NCBI GenBank assembly: GCA_964425195.1
Contig: CAYRLG010000005.1
Coordinates: 62,001-126,000 of the forward strand
DNA from: Desulfamplus sp964425195
Lineage (GTDB): Bacteria > Desulfobacterota > Desulfobacteria > Desulfobacterales > Desulfobacteraceae
Length of the DNA stretch: 64,000 nt
Direction: 5' to 3'
The notes beneath the pieces were generated by a model. It was not told where the DNA came from, searched no databases, and was given only the letters and a program-made list of their open reading frames with translations. Positions within the stretch are counted from its first letter, which is position 1; each line of letters starts with the position of its first letter. The translations under genes were made by a program, and so were the position numbers. Positions 36,735 through 45,718 of the stretch are shown here, in pieces.

Positions 36735-37988
36735 TTGAAACCATCTCCTAAAGTACTTAACTCCCTCCCTAATCCACATCAAATAGTCACAATTAGCCAT
36801 AAATTAGCTATAATTTTATTTGCAATACTATTTTTATCTTTTTCTTCAGTTGCCATTCCTTTAGAAAGTGCTGTCGCAAATGTAAAAAAAACAAGCTCGA
36901 TAAGCAAAAAAACTTCATCAAAAGCTAATAAGAAAATATCGAAAAGTAATAAATCAAAACAGACTAAAAGTATCTCAAAGAATAAAAATAAAAAGGATAA
37001 AGCTAACAAAAATAGTAGAGGAGCTTATAAAAAAAGCAAATCTGTATCCACGCAAGCTATAACTGCTAAGGAAAAAAATGCTAATGTAAAAATCAGACAA
37101 GTTTCAGGTATTGTGAGAGGCAGCTTTCATAAAACTGCTGCTAAAATGGGGCTTAATAAAAAACTTACGAATCAATTATCTTCAATCTTTAGTAATACTA
37201 ATGCGTTATCTAATCTTCGCAAGGGTGATCTGATTCAGGTTGCATATCAAGAAAAATATGTGAATGGCAAAAGAGTAAAAACAGGGGTAATAACTGCTGC
37301 AATCATAACATCAAAAACTAAGAGTTATCATGCCTATCGCTTTACCTATAACGGCAAGCATGGTTATTATGACGAAAATGGTGATAGTCTTGAGCCTTCT
37401 TTTCTTAAAGCACCTTTGAAATATAGAGAGATATCTTCTGGCTTCTCAACAAGACGCTTTCATCCTATAAAACAGGTATATCAGCCACATCCGGGCATTG
37501 ACTATGCAGCTCCTGCGGGCACCCCTGTAAAAAGTGTAGGAGATGGGGTTGTTATTTTTAAAGGGTATGCAAAATCTGCTGGAAATTATTTGAAAATTAA
37601 ACATTCTGGTACTGCTATAAGCGAATATATGCACTTATCAAAGTTTCATAGTTCAATTAAAGTCAATAAAAAGGTCTCTAAAGGTGATGTAATAGGATAT
37701 GTAGGTTCCACTGGTTATGCTACAGGACCACATTTAGATTTAAGATTTATGGTGAATAATAAATATGTAGATTATAGAAAACTCAAATTACCTCATGGAG
37801 AGCCACTTCCCAAGAAATTCAGAAATATATTTTTCCAACATGTTGCTATGGTCAACAAACAGTGGAATAAACCATCAAGAAGAGAGCTATCTTTCAACAC
37901 TACCAATCCTGTAGAAGAGACTATATATGATGCTTGGAGTAAATTAGCTGGTACAAAAGTAGAAGACACTCTTTACGATCCATCATAA
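36735..37988 (+). CDS. M23-family peptidoglycan peptidase with lysine-rich N-terminus
   Basis: A 417-residue protein starting with TTG after GAGGTAA. A hydrophobic N-terminal signal/anchor (LAIILFAILFLSFSSVAIP) is followed by a 60-residue lysine/serine-rich region, an OapA-like barrel region (FSNTNALSNLRKGDLIQVAYQEKYV), and the M23 fold: HPGIDYAAPAGTPV with the zinc H and D, EYMHLS, and GPHLDLRF. The last motif usually reads HxH; here it is HLD, a variant also known in the family. It probably cuts peptidoglycan cross-links. Its end meets a hairpin shared with ligA. Confidence 0.87.
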   Translation: MKPSPKVLNSLPNPHQIVTISHKLAIILFAILFLSFSSVAIPLESAVANVKKTSSISKKTSSKANKKISKSNKSKQTKSISKNKNKKDKANKNSRGAYKKSKSVSTQAITAKEKNANVKIRQVSGIVRGSFHKTAAKMGLNKKLTNQLSSIFSNTNALSNLRKGDLIQVAYQEKYVNGKRVKTGVITAAIITSKTKSYHAYRFTYNGKHGYYDENGDSLEPSFLKAPLKYREISSGFSTRRFHPIKQVYQPHPGIDYAAPAGTPVKSVGDGVVIFKGYAKSAGNYLKIKHSGTAISEYMHLSKFHSSIKVNKKVSKGDVIGYVGSTGYATGPHLDLRFMVNNKYVDYRKLKLPHGEPLPKKFRNIFFQHVAMVNKQWNKPSRRELSFNTTNPVEETIYDAWSKLAGTKVEDTLYDPS

Positions 37989-38060
37989 CTTACGATCCAT
38001 CATAACAATATATCTATATACAAATATTTTTTAAAACAGACAAATTATCTCTATATTCCG

Positions 38061-38100
38061 TTAAGCCCTGAAATGTAAGTTTTTAGGGCTTAACCGTTTT
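38061..38100. terminator. Hairpin between the M23 gene and ligA
   Basis: TTAAGCCCT (38061-38069) and AGGGCTTAA (38085-38093) form a 9-base-pair stem, followed on the plus strand by CCGTTTT. It lies between convergent genes and may stop both. Confidence 0.6.
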
Positions 38101-38105
38101 AGATG

Positions 38106-40190
38106 TTACTTAATCATCTCTATAAATGTATTTTCATCAATAATAGCTACTCCAAGCTCCTTAGCTTTTTGAAGTTTGCTGCCTGCAGATTCACCTGCCA
38201 CAAGATAATCTGTTTTTTTGCTTACACTTTCTGTCACTTTTGCACCAGCAGTTTGAAGACGCTCTTTAGCCTCTCCTCTTGTCATGCGTTTCAAAGTCCC
38301 TGTTAAAACAAATACCTTACCAGTAATTGATATTGACGATATTTTACTATCTTCAACTTTTTCATCTCCATATAATTTAACCGATGGCTCGCATGATTGT
38401 AGTAATCTTACTCTATTATCAAGTAAATTTTTGAGAAGTGAAATATTATCAGGGTTGTGAAAGAAGTTATACACAGCAGCAGATGTTTTAGGTCCTATTC
38501 CTTCCACCATCTCCATCTCCTCTTTTGATGCAACAATAAGAGCATCAAGCGTCTTGAATTTTTCAGCTAAAAGATATGCAGCGTTCTCTCCTGTGTGGTC
38601 AATTCCCAAAGCATATATAAGCCGCTTGAGTGTAATAGTGCGTGATTTTTCCAAAGCATTCATTATATTTTCTGCTGCTTTATTACCAATCCTATCCATA
38701 GAAGCGAGCTTATTTTTTTCAAGAGTGAATAGGTCTGCAAAAGATTTAACTAATTCTCGCTCCACTAACCGATCGACCAGTTTATTACCAAGTCCATCTA
38801 CATCAAAAGCAGATTTTGATACAAAATGTTTTATCCGCTCTTTTAGCTGGGCACTGCAAGAAGCATTAATACACTTAATAGCAGCACCATCTTCAACTCT
38901 TTTTACTGGACTTTTGCATATAGGGCATTCAATAGGCATTGAAAACGGTGTTTCAGCTCCGGTTCGTTTTGATTCAATAACCTTTACGATCTTTGGAATA
39001 ACATCTCCTGCACGTACAACAACAACACTATCTCCGATTCTTACATCTTTTCTTACGATCTCATCCTCGTTGTGTAAAGTTGCTCTGGATACTATTACAC
39101 CTCCAACATTGACAGGTTCAAGTAAAGCAACTGGGGTCAAAGTACCTGTTCTGCCAACTTGAACTATTATATTTTTTATAGTGGTTATTGACTCTATTGC
39201 TTGAAATTTATACGCAATTGCCCATCTTGGACTTCTTGACTTTACACCAAGAATATTTTGGCAAATAAGATCATCAACTTTTATCACCATTCCGTCAATC
39301 TCGTAAGGAAGAGCTTCTCGTTTCTGTTCAAGCTCTCTATAATATTGGAGCACCTTATTAATTGTAAGTTTTTCACGTACAAGAGGATTTACTGGAAATC
39401 CGTAGCTTTGAAGCATTCGTAATATCTCACTTTGAGATTTAACCTCAATTCCATCTGTAAGACCTGTACCATAGATAAAAATAGAGAGAGGTCTTGCAGC
39501 AGTTTTTCTTGAGTCCAACTGCCTTAATGCACCGGCAGCAGCATTTCTTGGATTGGCAAAGAGATACTCATTCTGTTCAAGCCTTTTTTTATTCAAATTT
39601 TCAAAATCTTTCCGATTGATAATTACCTCACCTCTTACTTCTATAAGTACTGGAATAGATTTGGCAGAATTAGATGACAGTTTAAGTGGAACAGAACGAA
39701 TAGTCCTTATATTCTCAGTAATTACCTCTCCAGTGAAACCATCTCCTCTGGTTGCTGCTCGGACAAGTATGCCATTTTCATATACAAGTTCAACAGCTAC
39801 ACCATCTAATTTAGGCTCAACAGTGTAAAGAATATCGCTTTGAGCTTTTAAGAATTTTACTGTGCGATGATGAAATTCAAGTATATCATCATCATTAAAA
39901 GCATTATCAAGACCAAGCATTGGAATAGAGTGTTGGGTTGTCTGAAAAGATTCAAGAGGAGGAGCTCCAACTCGCCTTGTTGGAGAGTCAAGTGTTGAAA
40001 GATATGGATAAGCCTCTTCTATTTCAAGAAGTCGAGCCATCATTTTATCATACTCAACATCAGATATCTCAGGATCATCAAGCTGATGATATCTGTAGTT
40101 ATGACGTGTCAGCTCCTGCTGGAGCAAGCGTGCTTCCTCTTTTACTGCTATTATTTTCTCTTTATCTGTTTTATTATAAGATGTTGTCAT
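38106..40190 (-). CDS. ligA: NAD-dependent DNA ligase
   Basis: The 694-residue replicative ligase. The adenylation domain carries EPKLDGVAVELVY with the lysine that accepts AMP, preceded by HSIPMLGLDNAF; the OB fold (IIVQVGRTGTLTPVA), the four-cysteine zinc finger (CPICKSPVKR, CINASC), HhH repeats (VEGIGPKT), and a C-terminal BRCT domain (GKVFVLTGTLKRMTRGEAKE) follow in order. A TTG 18 bases further up (40208) could be the start; the ATG at 40190 is chosen because the added six residues fall outside the fold. It lies 80 bases after the cyclase gene on the same strand. Confidence 0.96.
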   Translation of the reverse strand: MTTSYNKTDKEKIIAVKEEARLLQQELTRHNYRYHQLDDPEISDVEYDKMMARLLEIEEAYPYLSTLDSPTRRVGAPPLESFQTTQHSIPMLGLDNAFNDDDILEFHHRTVKFLKAQSDILYTVEPKLDGVAVELVYENGILVRAATRGDGFTGEVITENIRTIRSVPLKLSSNSAKSIPVLIEVRGEVIINRKDFENLNKKRLEQNEYLFANPRNAAAGALRQLDSRKTAARPLSIFIYGTGLTDGIEVKSQSEILRMLQSYGFPVNPLVREKLTINKVLQYYRELEQKREALPYEIDGMVIKVDDLICQNILGVKSRSPRWAIAYKFQAIESITTIKNIIVQVGRTGTLTPVALLEPVNVGGVIVSRATLHNEDEIVRKDVRIGDSVVVVRAGDVIPKIVKVIESKRTGAETPFSMPIECPICKSPVKRVEDGAAIKCINASCSAQLKERIKHFVSKSAFDVDGLGNKLVDRLVERELVKSFADLFTLEKNKLASMDRIGNKAAENIMNALEKSRTITLKRLIYALGIDHTGENAAYLLAEKFKTLDALIVASKEEMEMVEGIGPKTSAAVYNFFHNPDNISLLKNLLDNRVRLLQSCEPSVKLYGDEKVEDSKISSISITGKVFVLTGTLKRMTRGEAKERLQTAGAKVTESVSKKTDYLVAGESAGSKLQKAKELGVAIIDENTFIEMIK

Positions 40191-40270
40191 GTTATTAATA
40201 AGTTCCAATTTAATATTTATTGAGCTAATTATTAAAACAAATTATTTAATTAACAGGTTTAATTTATCAT

Positions 40271-42487
40271 TTATTTACTGGTCATAGTCCATACACCATT
40301 CCAATCTGTAGAAGTATCAAAACCAGACGATATAAGCTCACGACATTTTTTGATGTATGCAGATGCTGGAGGATCGCTATGAGCAATAGAGGAGAATAAC
40401 TCTATTGCTGATTGGAACTCTCCCGTGTAAAAAAATTGTAACGCTTTATCATATATATTGTAAATATCTTTTTTTTCTTGAAATTCGTCAAAAAACATTG
40501 GTTCAAATACAGTAACCGCCTCTTTTTTCCCCACAACCGCAAGTCTTGCTATCTCTCTAAACCACAGTTTTATATTAATAACGTTATTTTGTTCGGTATT
40601 TAAATTAATTGCCTTGCGTGTAGCATCTGAGATCATTGTGTAAGTTCCAAATTGCTTGTTTGCCCCTTCAAGTCTTGCGGCAAGGTTTACTGAGTCTCCA
40701 AGCATTGTATAGTCAAATCGTGAATGAGAACCCATATTTCCTACTACCACAACTCCCGTGTTAATACCTATTCTCATACGCATATCACTACCTACCACTT
40801 TTCTCATTTCAGGACACATAAGGGCAAGTTGTTTTTGGCATCTTAAAGCAGCCCGTACTGCACAGTCAGCATGAGCTGGTACATCAAGAGGGGCGTTCCA
40901 AAAGGCAATTATTGCATCACCTTCATACTTATCGACTGTTCCACCCTCTTCATGGATAATTGCCGTCATTGCAGAGAGATATTTATTAAGAAGAGATGTA
41001 AGCTCTTCAGGAGATAATTTTTCAGAAATTGAGGTAAAGCCTTGAAGATCGGAAAAAAATATGGATAGCTCTTTACGCTCTCCCCCAAGTTTTAGCTTTT
41101 CAGGGTGCTTAATCAACTGCTCAATAAAAATAGGGCTTAAGTATTGACTAAATGCGTTTTTGATAAACCTTCTTTGTCTCCCTTCATGGAGATAGTTTAA
41201 CCCAAGAGAGAATATAACTGCAAAAATAGCTCCCAACTCCTGTACTACAAGCGGAAGCCAGACTCCTGAAAGGTATGAAACAACTGAAATAGATGGAGGC
41301 AGTATAACTGCTACACCTCCAATAAGAACCAGTGGGAGGAAGCCTTTAACAGAAGCTATTGAGATGGCACAGGTAAGTGACCAGAGTATCACCAAAACTG
41401 TTACTAAATATTTAGGTGCATCACTTATAAAATCTCCTGCAAGAAAGTTATCTAAAATAGTTGCCTGTATTTCGACTCCTGGATAGACACTATCAACAGG
41501 AGAGGAGCGAAGATCAAAAAGACCTGGAGCAGAAAAGCTGAAAAAAACATACTTATCTTTAAATGTACTTGCATCTATTATAGATGTGCCTCTGTTTCTG
41601 AAATTAATTTCAGACTCAATAATAGATGCTGCACTATAAGTTTTGTGTGTACCTGATGGTCCTCTATATCTTAGTATTGCTTCACCTTTTCTATCCAAAT
41701 AGATATTACGGTTTGCAATATCTAAAACTGCTGCACCAATTGAATTCTGTTTTTTTATGCTACCAATAACTTGTCTATCAAAGTTAGCAAAATATATTCC
41801 AAGACCAAGACAGGGGAAAATTTGGTTGTCAAATATACTCACCATTCGTACACGACGATAAATAGCATCAGGATCAGGTTCTTGCTGCACATTGCACACT
41901 ATTGCTGATGTTGATGCCAGCTCATGTATTGGCATTACACCTTTTGTAAACAGACACTCTCTACCTGCTGGAGTCTCTATCCAAGAATTTATATCCTTAA
42001 GATTAATTAAAGACAGATAACTATTCTTATCTCTCAATTCAAGTTGGACAGGAGTTAAGTTAACTTTTTTTAGAAAAGCAGCCGAAGCAACGCTGCCGTA
42101 ATCTCTAATTGAGTTACCAAAAGATATATCATCTTCAACACCATAAGATGAGGGTTCTGTAAATAGTACGTCAAAAGCTATTGCTTTTGCCTCAACTCGT
42201 TTACAAAAATCGACAACTACGCTGTATATCTCTCTTGGCCATGGCCAGTTCAGACCATTATTCTGACTCATCCAGTCAAGGCTTGTTTGATCCACAAGTA
42301 TTAAAATAATATCATCGGTTGCAAAAGATGGTTTTGCCATTAAAGATGCACGCCAGTCCCATGTTTTGCCTTCCCACATATCCAAAAAACCAAAAAGCCA
42401 TAAGGTAAGGGAGAAGAGGGAGCAAAATATCCCTCCTAAAATTGCCTGAACCCATTTGTGTTGTAAAAGCATCATGTTTAACCGCAT
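40271..42487 (-). CDS. Membrane adenylate/guanylate cyclase, class III, with CHASE2 sensor
   Basis: A 738-residue protein: an N-terminal membrane helix, an extracytoplasmic CHASE2 domain (DIILILVDQTSLDWM, WPWPREIYSVVVDF, AIAFDVLFTEPS), about three further membrane helices (around residues 350-430), and a class III cyclase domain with FSDLQGFTSISEKL, DKYEGDAIIAFWNAP and YTMLGDSVNLAARLEGANK. The metal aspartates (in FSD and GD) and the adenine-type K-D pair (DK...LGD) suggest cAMP production. TTG 42490 or ATG 42487 are both possible starts; neither has a strong ribosome site. A short helical tail at the C-terminus follows the cyclase domain. Confidence 0.9.
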   Translation of the reverse strand: MRLNMMLLQHKWVQAILGGIFCSLFSLTLWLFGFLDMWEGKTWDWRASLMAKPSFATDDIILILVDQTSLDWMSQNNGLNWPWPREIYSVVVDFCKRVEAKAIAFDVLFTEPSSYGVEDDISFGNSIRDYGSVASAAFLKKVNLTPVQLELRDKNSYLSLINLKDINSWIETPAGRECLFTKGVMPIHELASTSAIVCNVQQEPDPDAIYRRVRMVSIFDNQIFPCLGLGIYFANFDRQVIGSIKKQNSIGAAVLDIANRNIYLDRKGEAILRYRGPSGTHKTYSAASIIESEINFRNRGTSIIDASTFKDKYVFFSFSAPGLFDLRSSPVDSVYPGVEIQATILDNFLAGDFISDAPKYLVTVLVILWSLTCAISIASVKGFLPLVLIGGVAVILPPSISVVSYLSGVWLPLVVQELGAIFAVIFSLGLNYLHEGRQRRFIKNAFSQYLSPIFIEQLIKHPEKLKLGGERKELSIFFSDLQGFTSISEKLSPEELTSLLNKYLSAMTAIIHEEGGTVDKYEGDAIIAFWNAPLDVPAHADCAVRAALRCQKQLALMCPEMRKVVGSDMRMRIGINTGVVVVGNMGSHSRFDYTMLGDSVNLAARLEGANKQFGTYTMISDATRKAINLNTEQNNVINIKLWFREIARLAVVGKKEAVTVFEPMFFDEFQEKKDIYNIYDKALQFFYTGEFQSAIELFSSIAHSDPPASAYIKKCRELISSGFDTSTDWNGVWTMTSK

Positions 42488-42529
42488 CAACTAACCCATT
42501 ATTAAATTTAAATTCCATAAAATTTCATA

Positions 42530-42576
42530 AGATTGTCAGTTATTTACACTTGACAATCTAAAAAGTAAACTATAGT
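42530..42576. promoter_or_regulatory. Inverted repeat and promoter between the cyclase and rhodanese genes
   Basis: AGATTGTCA (42530-42538) and TGACAATCT (42551-42559) form a perfect 9-base inverted repeat with a 12-base gap. TTGACA (42550-42555) inside the second arm and TATAGT (42571-42576) 15 bases later could be a promoter towards the rhodanese gene. A regulator here could serve both divergent genes. Confidence 0.4.
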
Positions 42577-42697
42577 GAAAATAATTTACTATAATTATGT
42601 GCAATAGCTTAAATGATCGTTAGCCCTGAATAGCTTAATAATTGTTTTATCTCTGTAATATTTCAAACTTAAATTGGCAAAAAAAGGAGGTTGTTAA

Positions 42698-43276
42698 ATG
42701 AAAAAACATTGTTGGTTTATACTTGCATTACTTTTAATTTTTTTTAGCATGAGCTTTGTATCAATAGCAGCAGATCCGCCGGCTGACGAAAAAAAACATA
42801 CGGAAGCAGGCAAATATGTTACTTCACTTGAAGCCTATGAGATGTGGAAATCCACTCCTGATAAAATCAAAATTCTTGATTGCCGTACCCCTGAAGAGTA
42901 CGTATTTGTAGGTCACGCTACAATGGCTTACAACATCCCATCAAAGCTATGGACAGGAAAATGGAATGATGAGAAAAAAGAGTATGCTTTACAGGACAAT
43001 CTTGATTTTGAAGTCCAAGCAAAAAAACTGTTTGCTCAAGATGATACCATTATGGTGATGTGCAGATCAGGTCATAGAAGTGCAGCATCTGTTAATCGTT
43101 TGACAAAAGCTGGTTTTACTAATGTTTACAACATAGTAGATGGTTTTGAGGGCGATAAGATTAAAGATGCTGAGAGCTATTTTAATGGTAAAAGAGTGAA
43201 AAATGGCTGGAAAAATTCTGGAGCACCATGGACAAATGATTTAGATGTTAAGTTACTCTACTTGCCTTCAAAGTAG
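42698..43276 (+). CDS. Periplasmic rhodanese-like sulfurtransferase
   Basis: A 192-residue secreted protein: signal peptide (KHCWFILALLLIFFSMSFVSIAA), a single rhodanese domain with DCRTPEEYVFVGHATMAYNI and the active loop MCRSGHRSA (Cys122). It moves sulfane sulfur from thiosulfate, polysulfide or a carrier. The location in the periplasm suits a sulfur-metabolising anaerobe, but the donor is unknown. AAAGGAGG precedes the ATG. Confidence 0.9.
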   Translation: MKKHCWFILALLLIFFSMSFVSIAADPPADEKKHTEAGKYVTSLEAYEMWKSTPDKIKILDCRTPEEYVFVGHATMAYNIPSKLWTGKWNDEKKEYALQDNLDFEVQAKKLFAQDDTIMVMCRSGHRSAASVNRLTKAGFTNVYNIVDGFEGDKIKDAESYFNGKRVKNGWKNSGAPWTNDLDVKLLYLPSK

Positions 43277-43301
43277 TCATCAAAGATGGCTACTTTGAAG
43301 G
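43265..43301 (+). terminator. Hairpin at the end of the rhodanese gene
   Basis: CCTTCAAAGTAG (43265-43276) and CTACTTTGAAGG (43290-43301) pair perfectly over 12 bases; the first arm includes the stop codon. The T-run is missing, so it is a factor-assisted stop or a stabilising 3' hairpin. Confidence 0.55.
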
Positions 43302-43538
43302 TAACGTATAAAACAGATTTTAACACATAACATAAAGTTTTTCAGGGCTAATAAAATAACAAATATAAACCTTTGACAATATTGTTGAAGCTTTTGCAGG
43401 GTGTGGTAATTGGGTATAAAAAGATAATCTATTACCTCTAAAACTATGGTCTATATCGCTTCAATTGGTAAAATGCTTAGGCGTTATAAATAATTTTTAA
43501 ACAGGCTTTTAGTAATTTATCGGCTTTCAATTTTTATC

Positions 43539-43565
43539 TTGACAGACAATCCATGTTCATATACT
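43539..43565 (+). promoter_or_regulatory. Candidate promoter of the ilv leader
   Basis: TTGACA (43539-43544) and TATACT (43560-43565, 5/6 to consensus) lie 15 bases apart, about 117 bases before the leader peptide. The spacing is short; TACTTA at 17 bases is a weaker alternative. The 400 bases before it hold no ORF. Confidence 0.45.
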
Positions 43566-43681
43566 TAACTTGGGCTAATGAACTATTATTACCCGATTAT
43601 TTAAGTAGCTTTAACTTTGTTAATATCATTTTAATCTAATTAGTTAATAAAGTTTTATAGGATAGGAAATAATTATTTAAG

Positions 43682-43765
43682 ATGTTAAATCTTCTTGTCG
43701 TCAATGTCCTTCTATCTATTCTCCTTGTGGAGGTGATTATTATCGCCCTCAGAAGAAAGGGCTGA
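43682..43765 (+). CDS. ilvL: ilv leader peptide (27 residues, Leu/Val/Ile-rich)
   Basis: ATG at 43682 opens a 27-codon frame beginning MLNLLVVNVLLSILLV and running through EVIIIALRRKG to TGA at 43763-43765. It contains 8 Leu, 5 Val and 4 Ile, 17 of 27 residues, with three successive Ile codons at 43736-43744. It ends inside an RNA hairpin and is followed by a terminator and then ilvD, the classic layout of translation-controlled attenuation. The ribosome site is weak (a GGA-rich stretch about 12-18 bases ahead). The frame is too short for ordinary gene finders. Confidence 0.82.
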   Translation: MLNLLVVNVLLSILLVEVIIIALRRKG

Positions 43766-43842
43766 CATTGGCATAAGTAGAAGCATAGTTAAGATTCTTT
43801 AAAAGCCGTTATCAGCCTGAAAAAGCTGATAACGGCTTTTTT
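43745..43842 (+). promoter_or_regulatory. ilv operon transcription attenuator
   Basis: Three exclusive pairings can be drawn. (a) Pause hairpin: GCCCT (43745-43749) with AGGGC (43758-43762). (b) Antiterminator: GGCTGACATTGGC (43760-43772) with GCCGTTATCAGCC (43805-43817), 10 pairs plus one wobble of 13. (c) Terminator: AAAAGCCGTTATCAGC (43801-43816) with GCTGATAACGGCTTTT (43825-43840), a perfect 16-base-pair stem ending in T's. A ribosome stalled on the Ile codons just before 43745 would hide segment (a) and allow (b); a ribosome at the stop (43763) would cover (b) and leave (c). Confidence 0.82.
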
Positions 43843-43902
43843 GTTTAAATAGGTTACCAATTTAATAAATCTGAATAATATAACGAACAGAGGAGTGAGA
43901 AA

Positions 43903-45645
43903 ATGAGAAGCGACATCGCAAAAAAAGGAGTTACAAGAGCACCGCACAGAAGCCTTATGAAGGCTGTTGGATTTACTGATGAGGAGATTAGACGCCCATT
44001 AATAGGTATTGCCAACTCAGCAAATGAGCTGATTCCAGGGCATATACACCTTAACCAGATTGTGGAGGCTGTAAAAGCTGGTATCAGAATGGCTGGAGGT
44101 ACTCCAATGGAGTTCTCAACTATTGGAGTGTGTGATGGCATTGCAATGAACCACACTGGAATGCACTACTCACTTGCAAGCAGAGAGCTTATCGCAGATT
44201 CAATTGAGGTAACTGTGATGGCACACCCTTTTGATGCAATTGTGATGGTTCCAAATTGCGATAAGATTGTTCCTGGAATGCTCATGGCAGCAGCACGGTT
44301 AAATATTCCGGCAATCTGCATAAGCGGAGGACCTATGCTTCCTGGTCGTCATATCTGGGATAATGAGGCACAAGATGACCAAGACAAATCAAGCATCTGC
44401 CAAAGCGGAGTAAACCACCCTCGCAAAATTGATCTTATCTCTGTGTTTGAGGCTGTAGGAGCAGTTAAAAGCGGGAAAATGACAGAAGATGAGATGGCAG
44501 CAATTGAAAATAGTGCCTGTCCGACCTGCGGATCATGTGCTGGAATGTTTACGGCAAACTCAATGAACTGCCTTACAGAAGCAATTGGAATGGGTCTGCC
44601 CGGAAACGGCACAATACCAGCACCTTTTTCTGAGCGAACCCGTTTGGCAAAAGAGGCTGGTATGGCAATCATGGAACTTTTAAACAAAAACATCACTCCC
44701 CGGCAGATTATGACAGAAAAAGCATTTAGAAATGCACTTGCAGTTGATATGGCTCTTGGCTGCTCGACAAACACGGTTCTTCATCTTAAAGCAATTGCAC
44801 ATGAAACAGGACTTGATATTCCTCTTGAGCTTATAAACGAGATGAGCAGTAAAGTTCCGCATATCTGCTCATTAAGTCCTGGTGGAAAAGATCATCTTGT
44901 TGATCTCTACTATGCTGGAGGAATACAGGCTGTTCTTAAAACTCTCTTTGATCAAAATCAAAATAGCGAATGTATAATTGACGGGGAGTGTATCACTGTT
45001 ACAGGCAAAACAGTTGCAGAGAATATAAGATTAAGATCAGCCTGTGTAAAAAACTCAAATGTCATCAGACCAATAGACAATCCATATCATAAACAAGGAG
45101 GGCTTGCGGTTCTATTTGGTAATATCGCAAAAGAGGGGTGTGTTGTAAAGCAGTCGGCTGTTAAAGAGGAGATGCTGAGGCATCAGGGACCAGCACGTGT
45201 CTTTGATTCAGAAGAGGCTGCAACTGAGGCAATAATGTCAAACAGCATCAAAAAAGGCGATGTAATTGTAATCAGATATGAAGGACCAGCCGGAGGTCCA
45301 GGAATGAGGGAGATGCTCACACCAACTTCAGCAATTGCAGGGATGGGACTTGATGGAGATGTTGCCTTAATCACTGACGGCAGATTTTCAGGAGGCACAA
45401 AAGGGGCATCAATAGGTCATATATCGCCAGAAGCTATGCAGGGAAGCGTTCTTGCAGCAGTAGAGGAGGGAGATCAGATTAAAATTGATATCCCTGCAAA
45501 GAGCATTGAGCTTTTAGTGCCAGATGATGAGATTAAAAAAAGACTCTCTAACTGGAGACAACCAGAACCAAAAATCAAAACAGGTTACATGGCAAGATAC
45601 GCAAAACAGGTTACATCAGCCGGTAATGGGGCGGTGTTTGCATAA
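43903..45645 (+). CDS. ilvD: Dihydroxy-acid dehydratase
   Basis: A 580-residue iron-sulfur dehydratase, the third step of valine/isoleucine synthesis (dihydroxy-acid to 2-keto acid). Visible: PNCDKIVPGM, CPTCGSCAGMFTANSMNC cysteines that bind the cluster, GPAGGPGMREML and the C-terminal LITDGRFSGGTKGASIGHISPEA with the catalytic serine region. GAGGAGTGAG precedes the ATG. It is the first gene after the attenuator and leads ilvB, ilvN, cimA and leuA. Confidence 0.97.
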   Translation: MRSDIAKKGVTRAPHRSLMKAVGFTDEEIRRPLIGIANSANELIPGHIHLNQIVEAVKAGIRMAGGTPMEFSTIGVCDGIAMNHTGMHYSLASRELIADSIEVTVMAHPFDAIVMVPNCDKIVPGMLMAAARLNIPAICISGGPMLPGRHIWDNEAQDDQDKSSICQSGVNHPRKIDLISVFEAVGAVKSGKMTEDEMAAIENSACPTCGSCAGMFTANSMNCLTEAIGMGLPGNGTIPAPFSERTRLAKEAGMAIMELLNKNITPRQIMTEKAFRNALAVDMALGCSTNTVLHLKAIAHETGLDIPLELINEMSSKVPHICSLSPGGKDHLVDLYYAGGIQAVLKTLFDQNQNSECIIDGECITVTGKTVAENIRLRSACVKNSNVIRPIDNPYHKQGGLAVLFGNIAKEGCVVKQSAVKEEMLRHQGPARVFDSEEAATEAIMSNSIKKGDVIVIRYEGPAGGPGMREMLTPTSAIAGMGLDGDVALITDGRFSGGTKGASIGHISPEAMQGSVLAAVEEGDQIKIDIPAKSIELLVPDDEIKKRLSNWRQPEPKIKTGYMARYAKQVTSAGNGAVFA

Positions 45646-45718
45646 ATATTATCTATTGCTCTTAAATCTCAAATTATACGGACGCAAAGCAATAGTAAAA
45701 GAGGAGACTATATAAAAA

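Noticed and set aside
38554..39162. 202-codon ORF opposite ligA
   Set aside because: It lies wholly inside ligA on the other strand, has a serine-rich translation without motifs, and ligA is complete.
43276..43680. Riboswitch or T-box upstream of ilvD
   Set aside because: No T-box motif or conserved aptamer is visible; the leader peptide and alternative hairpins explain the control.
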